Origin: Yponomeuta sedellus
Lineage: Eukaryota; Arthropoda; Insecta; Lepidoptera; Yponomeutidae
Length of the DNA stretch: 64,000 bases
Reading direction: 5' to 3'
Assembly (NCBI GenBank): GCA_934045075.1
Contig: OW203724.1
Span: 6,373,473-6,437,472, forward strand
This document shows, in pieces, positions 1 through 9,538 of the stretch (position 1 is the stretch's first letter; each line of letters begins with the position of its first letter). The notes beneath the pieces are model-generated. The model did not search any database. It was given only the letters and a program-made list of their open reading frames with translations, and was not told the DNA's origin. A program made the translations under genes and the position numbers.

Positions 1-60
1 GGGTCACTTCCTGCATCGCAGGAAGGTTAGGACATACTCTACCACGGGGGCCAAGTTCGT
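1..60 (-). repeat. SINE-A fragment at window edge
   Basis: This is a piece of the roughly 365-bp interspersed repeat that I call SINE-A, seen complete at 8632-8996. The shared part includes CTTCCTGCATCGCAGGAAGG and CCACGGGGGCCAAG. The window edge cuts it on the left. Confidence 0.75.
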
Positions 61-717
61 TTTGGGGAGGATAATAAGATACATAGGTATTTATATACAG
101 TTATGAATTATTAGTCACTAGGCGCTATTTTTTACTTATAACGTACGCCGTATTATACTGGGCGACACTATTTTTAAAAAGTAAATTTAAAATATGCCAG
201 ATTTATTTTTATTTCAGTGACTCAACTCTGCACGCACTTTAATGTAAGGTATAGCGTGTGCGGGCGCATCTATGAGTGGGTGCATACATTCTAGCTGAAG
301 CTTTTATTTCCGATCTTGAAAAAATACTAGCTGACAATTAGGCTGCGACCTATTCTCAGACCTATGTACTAATTATATAAGTACATAAAAAAATAAATTT
401 AAAAAATTAAAAGAACCCGACTGCAGTGATAGATCAACTGAAAGGGAAAAAAACAAGATAATTTTATTTTAAAATGCTAACCTCGATTCAGAAGAGATCA
501 TGCTGCTTTACTTGAGGGACCAAATGATATAACTTTATAAGCATTATTTGCTCAAACTGTTGCAGTTATAACTTTATATAAAATGATGCAGTCGGGGCCC
601 ATTAGAAGACTTTAAACAAACAGTAATAGGCTATATATATAAAAAAATATTATGTAGGGGGATAGGTATACATAATTTTTTATTTTTTTTATATAGCCTA
701 TAAACGCTTCACTACAC
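61..717. other. AT-rich intergenic DNA, no gene seen
   Basis: I see no convincing reading frame, RNA gene or repeat boundary here. The stretch is AT-rich with homopolymer runs near 680. The last bases lie next to the target duplication of the transposon that starts at 723. Confidence 0.5.
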
Positions 718-722
718 CTATG

Positions 723-768
723 CACGGTGGTACCGTAGTAGGTCATAGGACTCGGATGGCAATGACTG
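723..768 (+). repeat. Left terminal inverted repeat of RAG1-like transposon
   Basis: The end begins with heptamer-like CACGGTG (723-729). After 11 bases comes GGTCATAGG (741-749), then AATGACTG (761-768). The same blocks occur at the right end with a longer spacer. Just inside, ACTGAGC (765-771) and GCTCAGT (788-794) can pair as a subterminal hairpin. Confidence 0.82.
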
Positions 769-823
769 AGCTAAGCCATGATATCTGGCTCAGTTACCCA
801 CTAATTGTCATACTACCTGAGGG

Positions 824-832
824 TATAAAAGG
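824..832 (+). promoter_or_regulatory. TATA box of the RAG1-like transposase gene
   Basis: TATAAAAGG lies about 160 bases before the start codon at 986, inside the transposon. A start of transcription near 850-860 would give a 5' leader of about 130 bases. I see no ATG between that point and 986, which supports 986 as the start codon. Confidence 0.6.
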
Positions 833-985
833 TTTCGCAATCTATTGTTCCCAACATTCCTTTTTCGGCATCCGAAGTGAACACAAGTAATTAGTCATCA
901 ACCTGTTATCACCAAGTGCTTTAATTAGCCCAAGACGCGACGCGTGTGTTTAAGTTCCAACTTGTCTGTGACCTGCTATTTTACA

Positions 986-3296
986 ATGGAATTTGAAGTC
1001 ACAGGTATGTATTATTAATTTACTTTACTATTTTGCCTTTTCCTTCTACATTTTTTTTTTAAATAGAGTGCTACGCCAACGTGGCATTTTTTATGTATTT
1101 ATGTCTGTATATTTTTTACGTTGAAGCTTTTACTTATGTTTGTACCTACTTGTACCATTCAATTTGGTATAGAAATATGGGTTACAATGTCTACTACTAG
1201 GCCTCTCCAAATTTAGCTGCGTCATGCTGCGTCTGTAAGGTGCAGCCAGGTGCTACGCCGCGCGCCTGAACGCGTAGCAGGCGCGTAGCACTTGCTACGA
1301 AACATGTATCTATTTTGATCCGCTTTTAACGTATTTTTATTTTGTTTTAGGTACTAGTATTAAGTGTTCTTTCAAAAGAATGCTTGTACTAGATACTTGG
1401 CTGTCTATTAAAGACAGCAAATCTGAACTGGAGCGTTGGCATCGAGTTTTTCGAGACCTAATACAATTGCTGCCTGATGTTGAGAATTACATTGCTGATG
1501 ACTTGGAAAAAAGAGTTACTAAAGTTTGTACAAGATTGGTAGCAATTTGGAAGCAAGTCACGCGCAACCATTCTCGCATGGTCTCTAAGTACGGAGACTG
1601 GCTGAACGAAATTGAAGTTTGCGTTCTGCCAACTTGTGCAACAGTAGGGAGCCACAACACCCAACGGCCAGCAGCAGAAGCTTCGACAAGCACCCAACAG
1701 CACCAGCACAGGAAGGACTTTGAGGAATGTAGCAAGAGATCAAAACGCCGCAGGCTTGCAGAGTTAAGTAAAGTAGACAGTTCTGCGATAAATTCTTTGT
1801 TGGACGATTCTAGTCTATCTAACGCCGCTGCATCTTTAAATTTCAGCACTGACGAAGTCTTGTCTCTTATAAATGAGACAAAACTGACTAAACATCAGTA
1901 TCTTTTGGTGAAAGACTTCGTTAATGCAAAATCACCTAATGCATTACCATCTTATCAAAAAGTGTTAGAAGCTAAGAAGCGGTGCTATCCATCGCAAGAG
2001 TTTATCACGGAATCATCTGCTGAAGTAGAATTACAATCATTGTTAGATCATACTGCTTGCCGGATACTAGAATCCCAAAAACCCGTTTTGAATAATATTG
2101 ACCCTAATAAAGAATTTGTTTTGATTGGAAAATGGGGTTTCGATGGGAGTACGGGGCACAGCGAATATAAACAGATTTTTGGAGATTCTGGTATCGATGA
2201 TGATGGCAGTATGTTTGTTACTTCATATTGTCCTCTTCAATTGGTTTGTAAGTCCAATACCTCCGACCCAGATCAAATAGTTTGGAAAAATCCGCGCCCT
2301 TCTTCCACCAGGTATTGTAGGCCTATTCGATTCCAATTTGCCAAAGAATCCAAAGACCTTTCTGTGCAAGAAGAAGCTTATTTCAAGACTAAAATTGATA
2401 GTTTACAACCGACTTCTTTCACTCACGGTGAATATGAAATAAAAGTGCAGCATTCTTTACAATTAACCATGGTTGATGGTAAAGTGTGCAGTGCTCTGAG
2501 CGATACATCTTGTAGTAGATGTTATATTTGTGGTTCAACTCCAAAAGAGATGAATGACATTGATAAATCGCTGAGCAAAACTGCAGATAGTGGTACCTAT
2601 CAATTTGGACTATCTCCTCTTCACTCGTATATCCGATTCTTCGAATATTTAATTCACGTTTCTTATAGATTAGACATAAAGAAATGGCAGGTACGTTCTT
2701 CAGACGAAAAAGCTCTTCTTGCACAAAAAAAACAACATGTGCAGCAACAGTTTAGGCAGAAACTTGGTCTAATAGTCGACAAACCGCGAAGTGGAGGAAG
2801 TGGCACATCTAACGACGGAAACACTGCCAGAAAGTTTTTTTCTAACTCAGCGGTTTCAGCGGAAATTACTGGATTAGATAAAATCCTTATTGACAGATGT
2901 CATAATCTGCTGCAGTGTCTTTCGTCGGGATACAAAATTAATAACGCCACTTTTAAAGAGTATTCTCTAGAAACAGCACGTAAACTTGTTGCTACCTATC
3001 CATGGTACAACTTGCCATCGTCTGTACATAAGGTCCTCATTCATGGGTCGGAAGTAATTGAACACGCATTATTGTCAATAGGTGAGCTTTCGGAAGAGGC
3101 CGCCGAATCTTGCAATAAATTAATCAAACTCTTCAGGCGTGACAACACGAGGAAAATGTCTCGGGTTGTCACAAACACCGACTTGATACATAGACTTCTC
3201 CTTAATTCGGATCCTTATATTTCTAGTTTAAGAAGGTTACCACAGAAGAAGAAGTCTATTCTATCAAAAGAAGTATTAAATTTGTTGTCGGTTTAG
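986..3296 (+). CDS. RAG1/Transib-like DDE transposase, two exons
   Basis: The coding exons are 986-1004 and 1351-3296. The first ends CACAG with donor GTATGT. The 346-base intron ends TTTTGTTTTAG. Splicing joins MEFEVT-G to the long frame in phase and gives 654 residues. The second exon is already open from 1351, so a start at the first internal Met (1380) is less likely. By eye the protein matches the RAG1 catalytic core. A first Asp lies in FDGSTGHS (D271) and a second in MVDGKV (D382), 111 residues apart against 108 in RAG1. A CSRCYIC zinc motif (394-400) follows. HKVLIH (566-571) gives the H-x4-H zinc pair. The catalytic Glu lies in AESCNKL (E592), followed by an FRR basic stretch. The DDE set appears intact. 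No RING domain and no RAG2-like frame is present. The likely role is excision and integration of its own element in the nucleus. A domesticated gene is unlikely given the flanking TIRs and target duplication. Confidence 0.85.
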
Positions 3297-3485
3297 GAAA
3301 AAATGTAAAAAATAAGATAGGTATTTATGTTATTTTTTACATAACTCCTATTATGTAAATATAATATTTTTTGTCCAATTGTGTGTTTGTACTTAGATGT
3401 TAGTTAAGTATTTACTTTATTTGTAATATAAAATGTAAATAGTAAGGTTTAATAGTTATTAAGTTGCAAACCTTCTTTTAAGTGT

Positions 3486-3513
3486 AATAAAAATGCATAA
3501 TTTTGTAAATAAA
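3486..3513 (+). terminator. Polyadenylation signals of the transposase gene
   Basis: Two AATAAA hexamers (3486-3491 and 3508-3513) lie about 190-215 bases after the stop codon and before the right terminal repeat. The transcript can therefore end inside the element. Confidence 0.55.
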
Positions 3514-3608
3514 ATAAGCTTTTTAAGATTATTTTGTTTTTTTTTTATTGTGTTATGGCTTAAAGTATTACAAAACACCATAATAATAATAATCAGCTAT
3601 GACAACGA

Positions 3609-3666
3609 CAGTCATTATTATCGCGAAACCCTATGACCGCTACTCTTAGGGCGTGGAACCAGTGTG
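3609..3666 (-). repeat. Right terminal inverted repeat of RAG1-like transposon
   Basis: Read inward on the minus strand, this end starts with CACACTG (3666-3660). After 21 bases comes GGTCATAGG (3638-3630), followed by TTTCGCGAT and AATGACTG. The spacer is 10 bases longer than at the left end, about one helical turn. Similarity to the left end is clear but imperfect. Confidence 0.82.
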
Positions 3667-3671
3667 CTATG

Positions 3672-3840
3672 TAGTTATATAATGTTAACGATTGTAGGTG
3701 GGGACTGGAATAGCCTCAAATTATATCCTCGACCTGAACGGCGCTCAGCTTTCGGCATCTCCAGAGTAGAATTTTTCATGCTTGCATTGCTGGGTCCAGT
3801 TTTCGGTCTCGCTAATTACTTAAAATAATGACTTGTAAAT
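3672..3840. repeat. Left part of a GGCCTTCGG-type repeat, split by a LINE
   Basis: Motifs such as CTCAGCTTTCGG and TTTCGGTCTCGCTAATTACTTA match the repeat that resumes at about 7430. This suggests that the LINE at 3841 onward inserted into a copy of this repeat. Confidence 0.5.
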
Positions 3841-4097
3841 TTTAAGATAAGATAAGATAAGATAAAGATTTATTCACATAAAAATTGTACAAGTTATTTT
3901 GTGAAGTCCCTGATCTCTGAGCTAGGTAAATACCTGTGTTACAAAGATCAGTGCCCTCTCCCAATTTAGATGATACGTGGTAGTACATAATTACAAGACA
4001 CTAAAAAACAATCAGCATAAAAAAAAAAATATAATAATAAATTAGCCAACAAAAATAAAAATAGATAACATAACAACATAGTTTATGTATGCTTGTA

Positions 4098-4100
<3 letters not shown>

Positions 4101-4138
<38 letters not shown>
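4101..4138. repeat. (GT)n microsatellite in the LINE 3' region
   Basis: About 19 GT units lie between the LINE stop codon and its 3' tail, with interrupted GT/CT runs just after. Confidence 0.9.
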
Positions 4139-4139
<1 letters not shown>

Positions 4140-4205
4140 TGTGTATATGTGTGTGTCTGTGTGTGAGAGAAAGAATGTATTGGACACAGTAAAAACACTT
4201 CAAGT

Positions 4206-7124
4206 TCACGAATATATAGATCTCAAGAGGTCCTCGGTATCAGAGTAAGACAACTGTAACAAATATGCCTTCAGAGTGATTTTGCACTGGTATGAGTTCA
4301 TATTACGGATGTCTAGGATTTTGTTTATTTTATTATAGAGCATGCTCCCCAAGATGTTATAATTTTGACTTGCAAATTTTGTTCTATGTTTTTCAACAGG
4401 GAAGACATTATATCTTCTAGCTCTTTTTTCATTGTTACGTGGGGATACATGTTTATGTTTTCGTAAAATGCAGCGAAAGATGTATAGCTGCCGGACTGTC
4501 AGTACTTTGCAATCATCATACAGGAGGTGCGTGCGATATCTGATAGGCTTTGATAGCATGACTTTTAAGACAGCTCTTTGAGCACGCTCTATTCCCAGAA
4601 ATGTTGATTTGCCTGACCCTCCCCAAACAGTAATGCAGTAAGTGAGAAGTGATTCAGCTAAGGCCTTATATACTGATATCAGAGTGTCTAAATCTGCCAC
4701 TCGACGAAGGCTCCTGACAACGGCCATAATCTTTCTTACCCTACCTTTCAAGATATTTATATGTGGAGCCCAGCTAAGTTTTTCGTCTATAATGACACCC
4801 AAATATTTGGTTTGTGACACTTTGGATAAGGAAAGACAGTTACAGTGTAGTACGCCTCCACATCCATGCGCTATAATGGGAAAATTTGGGATGGATTGCG
4901 TTCCACTAATAGAAAATGTCAAATATTGCGATTTTGCTATATTTAGTGTCAATTTATTGAGAGAAAGCCACTCCATAATAGTTTCAAGACATTTTTCAGC
5001 ATTGACTCTCGCACTCTCCCAGGTAAAACCATCTACCAGGAGGGCCGTATCATCAGCATAAGTAAAGATTTTGCAGTTTGGGAGCGTTAATTGGCACAGC
5101 TCATTTATGTATATCTGAAAAAGGGTCGGCCCGAGTATACTGCCTTGCGGCACACCGTAATTCAAGTCCTGTTCGTCACTGACAAAACTGTCAATCTTTA
5201 CATGCTGAGTTCTATTTTTTAAGTAGTCATGGAAAATGTCGAGATTACGAATACCAATTAGTTCCATTTTCTTCAGCAAGAGTGGGACAGAGACAGTGTC
5301 AAAAGCCTTTGAGAGGTCCAAGAAAATACCTATACACTTTCGTTTGTTATCAATATGTTTAACAATAGTAGAAGTTAATGTAATGACTGCATCCTCACAA
5401 GATATATTTCGCCGAAAGCCAAACTGATTATCAGAGATAAGACGGTATTTCTCTAGGAAATCAACTAGGCTACTATTTAGGATTCTCTCTAGGATCTTAG
5501 ATAGTGATGGAAGCACCGATATTGGCCTATAATTACCGACACTGTCTCTGTCTCCACCTTTGTGAATGGGGTGAATGATTGCGGTTTTAAACACTTTTGG
5601 GAATATTCCGGTCCGAATACATGAGTTACATAGATGGGTGATGATAGGTACTAAGGTATTGCAGGACGATTTTAATATTTTTGAAGATATACCATCGAAT
5701 CCTACCGCGCAGTCATCTCTTAGTTTCATAACCATTCTAAAGACGTCAGAATCATCAACTTCTAGAATAGCGAGAGACTGGCAGGAGGATGTGGAGTTGT
5801 GTTTTAGTTTGTCAGGGTCAGTTGGCAAGATTTTTTTTGCTAAATTTTCTCCTATGTGTGCAAAATATGTATTTACCGAGTTAACTGACAATTCCGGGGA
5901 AACAGCGATCTTTAAAAGGTTTTTTGAATTATTGGTAGGTCTGACTATATTAGATAACTTTTTGATTTTGGTCCAGAGAGCCTTAGGATTATTTTTAGCT
6001 TTATTAAGTTCATTCCTTTCATAATTGGTTTTTAGATTCCGTAATAAATTAGAGCAGAAGTTGCGATACCTCTTATAGGTAGTATTAAGAGTTGTATTGT
6101 CTGGATCTTTTTTTAATTTTTGGTGCATTGAATCTCGATTTCTGATGCAGCGCAAAATACCGTGTGTCATCCAAGGTTTAATTAATTGTTTTCTTCTGGG
6201 AATTTTCAGAGTGACAGTATGTTTACTTACGATAGCTGTTATGTTAGTTACAAGTTTTTCAGCAGCCCAGTTTACATCGCTAGACTCAAACACATGCGAG
6301 AAGTCTAGTTCATTTATATCGGTTTTAATTGCCACGTAGTCCACGCGTAATTGAACTTTAAGGTGTTTTACTTTAAGTTCTTTGGCTTCAAAACTTAGGA
6401 TTGTTGGTAAATGATCGGTCACATGGGCATCGATTACCAAAGTTGATGATGGTCTATTAGATCTCAGAAGCACATGATCCAAACAGCTATCCAAGCGAGT
6501 GGGGAATGAGTGGGCAGGTAAAAGCCCATGTGATGCCATTAGCGTTAGATATGGATCGCAGTTAGGATCAGTGTTGTTGCTTTTGATATCTATGTTTATA
6601 TCTCCTAGAACCGAGATAGAGGTAAAAGTTTTTAGATCGCTCAACAGATTGTTTACACTATCCAGGAAGTTATCAATACAAGTAAATGATGGTGATCGAT
6701 AGATGACTACTATGGCGGTATCACTTCCAAGTTTAACTACCAGGCAACTTCCGTCTAGGAATGCTGGCTCTGTAACTGTGCATTCTATGTCTTCTCTAGT
6801 ATATATTACTACTCCGTCATTTTGATTATGCGGTGATCGGGTCTGGTGCAACAGGTAACCTCCCAGGTTCGGCACAACACTTGAGCAGCCCAACCAGCAT
6901 TCGGAGAGTGCAATAATATTAAATTCGATACAAGACCTAGCAATAAGCGCAGTAAACTCATCCAAATTTTTGTGAATACTTCGAATGTTTAGGTGAATTA
7001 TATTTAAAGTATTTTCTTGCGTAGCAATAATGCTGCTAGACTGCTCGATATTACACCGGTATGATGTTGAGAAGGAGGTGGAATCAATGTCAGTAATCAA
7101 AGTGGGAATTGAGTCACTATCCAT
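4206..7124 (-). CDS. LINE endonuclease / reverse transcriptase (972 aa)
   Basis: This is the intact ORF2 of the surrounding LINE. The N-terminal half is an apurinic-type endonuclease: LNIRS (45-49), ALSECWL with the acidic residue E75, GDINID (174-179), SCLDHVLL near 215 and the terminal TDHLP (His at 238). The reverse transcriptase occupies about residues 450-740, with NYRPISVLP, the AFDTV palm motif and the active-site YADD box at 689-692. A C-terminal region of about 230 residues lacks a restriction-like endonuclease. That fits target-primed reverse transcription by a Jockey/CR1-like LINE. The exact clade is not certain. No frameshift or stop is present, so the copy may be young. Minus-strand Met at 7124 lies about 40 residues before the endonuclease core, which is a reasonable start. 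Confidence 0.85.
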   Translation of the reverse strand: MDSDSIPTLITDIDSTSFSTSYRCNIEQSSSIIATQENTLNIIHLNIRSIHKNLDEFTALIARSCIEFNIIALSECWLGCSSVVPNLGGYLLHQTRSPHNQNDGVVIYTREDIECTVTEPAFLDGSCLVVKLGSDTAIVVIYRSPSFTCIDNFLDSVNNLLSDLKTFTSISVLGDINIDIKSNNTDPNCDPYLTLMASHGLLPAHSFPTRLDSCLDHVLLRSNRPSSTLVIDAHVTDHLPTILSFEAKELKVKHLKVQLRVDYVAIKTDINELDFSHVFESSDVNWAAEKLVTNITAIVSKHTVTLKIPRRKQLIKPWMTHGILRCIRNRDSMHQKLKKDPDNTTLNTTYKRYRNFCSNLLRNLKTNYERNELNKAKNNPKALWTKIKKLSNIVRPTNNSKNLLKIAVSPELSVNSVNTYFAHIGENLAKKILPTDPDKLKHNSTSSCQSLAILEVDDSDVFRMVMKLRDDCAVGFDGISSKILKSSCNTLVPIITHLCNSCIRTGIFPKVFKTAIIHPIHKGGDRDSVGNYRPISVLPSLSKILERILNSSLVDFLEKYRLISDNQFGFRRNISCEDAVITLTSTIVKHIDNKRKCIGIFLDLSKAFDTVSVPLLLKKMELIGIRNLDIFHDYLKNRTQHVKIDSFVSDEQDLNYGVPQGSILGPTLFQIYINELCQLTLPNCKIFTYADDTALLVDGFTWESARVNAEKCLETIMEWLSLNKLTLNIAKSQYLTFSISGTQSIPNFPIIAHGCGGVLHCNCLSLSKVSQTKYLGVIIDEKLSWAPHINILKGRVRKIMAVVRSLRRVADLDTLISVYKALAESLLTYCITVWGGSGKSTFLGIERAQRAVLKVMLSKPIRYRTHLLYDDCKVLTVRQLYIFRCILRKHKHVSPRNNEKRARRYNVFPVEKHRTKFASQNYNILGSMLYNKINKILDIRNMNSYQCKITLKAYLLQLSYSDTEDLLRSIYS

Positions 7125-7429
7125 ACAAAAGGAGTAATTTTATTGAATGTTTTAGACTATTCTGTTTCCCTTGTGTAAATAATATAGGCGTGCTCCGCGT
7201 ACCCTGTTGTGAGTAGTTTACTGTGTGAGTATATTGAGATAGTGTGTTTGAGTAGTGTAATAAGTGTATGTATTTATGTGTGAGCGATATGTGGCGAGTA
7301 TGTTTGACATTATGTGTTTGTGAAAAATATATGAAAAAAAATTTAAGCATGCATTTGTAAAACTTGTGTAGAAGCAGATAAAAACAAAAAAAAATTAGTC
7401 ACAAGTTCATGTTTTCCTTCAGGCTGTTT

Positions 7430-8100
7430 AGTTGTGTTTCATTTCTCAGCATGATATGAGGCTTGCCATGGGAACATAAATGGTCTGAGCCTTCAGCCGC
7501 GGTCTGTACAAAGGCGCGACAAGTTTCCTCGTGCACGTTTTGTGAGGCTCGGCCTTCAGCCTCGCTTGTTACATAAAGTTGGAATTTGTGCGCGCGAACT
7601 CAACCTTTAAGTAACTGTCGCGGCCTTCGGCCGCGCTAGTTACTTAAAGGTTGAGTATTTTGCGTGGGAAAATGAATAGTCTCGGCCTTCGGAACCAATC
7701 TGAACGGAGCACGGCCTTCGGCCTTGCTGTGGCAGTGTTCCACGCACCCGCATCATGAGGCTCGGCCTTTGGCCTCGCGTAGTTACTTAGAGGCTTAAGG
7801 CTATAAGGCTTGGGCGTAGGAATAACGATAATCACGGCCTTCGGCCGCGGCCTCTTTTGAACTCGGCCTTCAGCCTCACCACGACAGGGTTCCTCGTGCC
7901 TGCGTCGTGGAGCTCGGCCTTCGGCCTCGCTAGGTACTGGGTCTTTAACATGGGAACATGAATAGTCTCTACCTCAACCAAACTCGCGCTGCCAGTGTTT
8001 CTTGTGCTCGCTTACCGGGGCTCAGCTTTCGGTCTCGGAAATCACTTAAAGTTGGGTGTTGTGATACGATGTCACGGAGGATCCGTCTTCGGTTACCAGG
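7430..8100. repeat. GC-rich repeat with GGCCTTCGGCC hairpins
   Basis: About ten copies of a CGGCCTTCGGCC-like palindrome, some mutated to CTTCAGCC or TTTGGCC, are spread over 600 bases. They alternate with recurring words such as TAGTTACTTAAAGG and CATGGGAACATGAATAGTCT (near 7468, 7662 and 7949). The order is irregular, so it is a degenerate compound repeat, not a clean tandem array. The short frames here are by-products. Confidence 0.7.
7599..7655. repeat. 57-base near-perfect hairpin
   Basis: Arms 7599-7616 and 7638-7655 are perfect 18-base reverse complements. Inside them CGCGGCC-TTC-GGCCGCG adds seven more pairs after a two-base mismatch. A transcript would have a stable stem closed by a CUUCGG-type loop. 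Confidence 0.85.
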
Positions 8101-8349
8101 GAGAGCGTTAAAATATTTTTTTATCATTTTTGTTTCAACTTTGAACCTAGCTTGTCACTGACTATGATCACACAGGGGAAAAGGAGTTACATGCTACACT
8201 TTATATAATTTGTTTAGTTTTGGTCTAAGTATCAGAAAGAAATTAATTTTAAAAGTTAAGAAATTAATTATTAAAACCCCCTATGAGGTTGATATTTCCT
8301 AAATTAATCATATTTCCTAAATTAACAAATAGCCAAAAAACAACTAAGC

Positions 8350-8617
8350 ACTTTATAGGCATTATTTCTTTTAGCACTTATACCGTTTCTATAAACGGTT
8401 TGTTTACATGTAGAACAAAGCTGAAATTATGTAAGTACATGTACCAGAATAAATATATGGCAGCGCCATCTAGTGGCTAAATGTGGTACTTTAATTACTT
8501 AGAAGTGAATATTATTGTTCCGTTTGTTCTGTATTAATGCTGATTTTATGTAACCTACGACATCCGCAAAATTCTGTTTTAAATACTTCGCACGTGTTAG
8601 GCGTAGTTCAACAAAAT
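8350..8617 (+). repeat. Interspersed repeat R1, copy 1
   Basis: This copy shares long stretches with 9039-9316, such as TATAAACGGTTTGTTTACATG and TAACCTACGACATCCGCAAA, and carries CAGCGCCATCTAGTGGCT. The two copies are separated by the SINE-A insertion at 8632-8996. No coding potential is visible. Confidence 0.75.
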
Positions 8618-8631
8618 TATATTTTTTAAAT

Positions 8632-8996
8632 GAAGCGCTCGTGGCCTAGGCGAACCGAGTGATTGGAATCAATCACTTGGTAAGGCAACAACAGGCGCGG
8701 TCAGGTACGGGATGGGTGAGCGTCCCGTGACTACCGCTAGTGGCATTTTTCCGAGCGCTTCCGTGCTTCGCAAGGCACGTTAAGCCGTTGGTGCCGGCTG
8801 TCATATAATGGCAGTCGTTAAGCCATGTCAGAGGCCTTATGGGCGGCTTGATAACTACTGACAGTAAGGCCCGCCACTGTCTTACAATCCTCCACCAACC
8901 CGGACTTGGCCCCCGTGGTGGAGTATGGCCTAACCTTCCTGCGATGCAGGAAGAGACCCGTGCCCCAGTAGTGGGGACATACAAGGGTTGATAACG
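8632..8996 (+). mobile_element. SINE-A, full-length copy with 13-bp target duplication
   Basis: The 365-base unit is flanked by ATATTTTTTAAAT at 8619-8631 and again at 8997-9009, a perfect target duplication that fixes both ends. Near the left end GTGGCCTAGGCGAACCG resembles a tRNA-type A box, so I take the plus strand as transcribed. The right end carries CCCCAGTAGTGGGGACATAC and GGGTTGATAACG. This is the reference copy for about a dozen partial copies in the window. Reading frames inside it are shadows. Confidence 0.85.
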
Positions 8997-9038
8997 ATAT
9001 TTTTTAAATATAATTGAATGATCTAGAAGGAACAAACC

Positions 9039-9462
9039 ACTTTATAGGCATTACTTCTTTCCGTATTCGTACCGAGTCTATAAACGGTTTGTTTACATGT
9101 AGACCAAAGCCGAAATTATGTATACACATGTATTACAATAAATAAAATATAGCAGCGCCACATAGTGGCTAAAAGTGGTACTTTAATTGCTTAGAAGTGA
9201 ATGCTATTTTTTGTTCCCTTGGTTCTCTATTAATGCTGATTTTATGTAACCTACGACATCCGCAAAATTCTGTTTTAAATATTTCACACCTCTTAGGCGT
9301 AGTTCAACAAAATTAGGATTCGAATTCAATGAACTAAATATAACAGCGGCATCTAGTGGCTCCTAGCTGTACTTTAACGAAGCTTATTAGCGTTTTTAAT
9401 TTTTCGTCACGGTTCTGATCGCATAATTCTGATTTTATATAGCCTATGACATCCGCGCAAGG
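9039..9462 (+). repeat. Interspersed repeat R1, copy 2 plus partial copy 3
   Basis: Bases 9039-9316 repeat 8350-8617 with scattered changes. A third, shorter and more diverged copy follows at about 9330-9462, recognisable by GGCATCTAGTGGCT and CTATGACATCCGC. The arrangement suggests tandem growth before the SINE inserted. Confidence 0.65.
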
Positions 9463-9538
9463 ATGCCGAATCGAATGACACCTTATCTAACAAAATCTAA
9501 CAATTTGTTAAGGAGTTATGAGGGAACATCAGAATCAG

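Larger units (their letters stand above)
723..3666 (+). mobile_element. Complete RAG1/Transib-like DNA transposon
   Basis: The 2,944-bp element is bounded by CTATG at 718-722 and again at 3667-3671, a perfect 5-bp target duplication. That is the size known for Transib and RAG transposition. The left end reads CACGGTGGTACC. The right end, read inward on the other strand, reads CACACTGGTTCC. Both start with a one-mismatch version of the V(D)J heptamer CACAGTG. Further in, both ends share GTAG, GGTCATAGG and AATGACTG. Inside lies one spliced gene for a RAG1-like transposase, with a TATA box and polyadenylation signals, so the copy looks autonomous. The boundary calls are direct sequence observations. 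The superfamily assignment comes from motif comparison by eye. Confidence 0.88.
3841..7350 (-). mobile_element. Non-LTR retrotransposon (LINE), reverse strand
   Basis: The element runs right to left. Its 3' end carries AATAAA followed by a (TTATC)n tail (plus-strand GATAA repeats, 3843-3866), typical of CR1/L2/Jockey-like insect LINEs. One long frame (4206-7124) encodes the endonuclease and reverse transcriptase. I see no ORF1 upstream (to the right), so the copy is probably 5'-truncated or of a type lacking ORF1. The right boundary is approximate and I found no clear target duplication. Confidence 0.75.

Noticed and set aside
2610..2640. Missing second catalytic Asp in the RAG1-like protein
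   Set aside because: I first aligned the LHSYIRF region with the catalytic Asp and saw Tyr. The better alignment places the Asp in MVDGKV at residue 382, before the zinc motif, with RAG1-like spacing.
1380..3296. Domesticated host RAG1-like gene
   Set aside because: Matching inverted ends and a perfect 5-bp duplication show that the gene is inside a transposon copy.
4642..6702. Plus-strand frames of 63-149 codons
   Set aside because: They lie antisense to the intact LINE frame and show no domain.
8673..9035. 120-codon protein recurring at several places
   Set aside because: The same frame appears in each long SINE-A copy. It is a shadow of the repeat.
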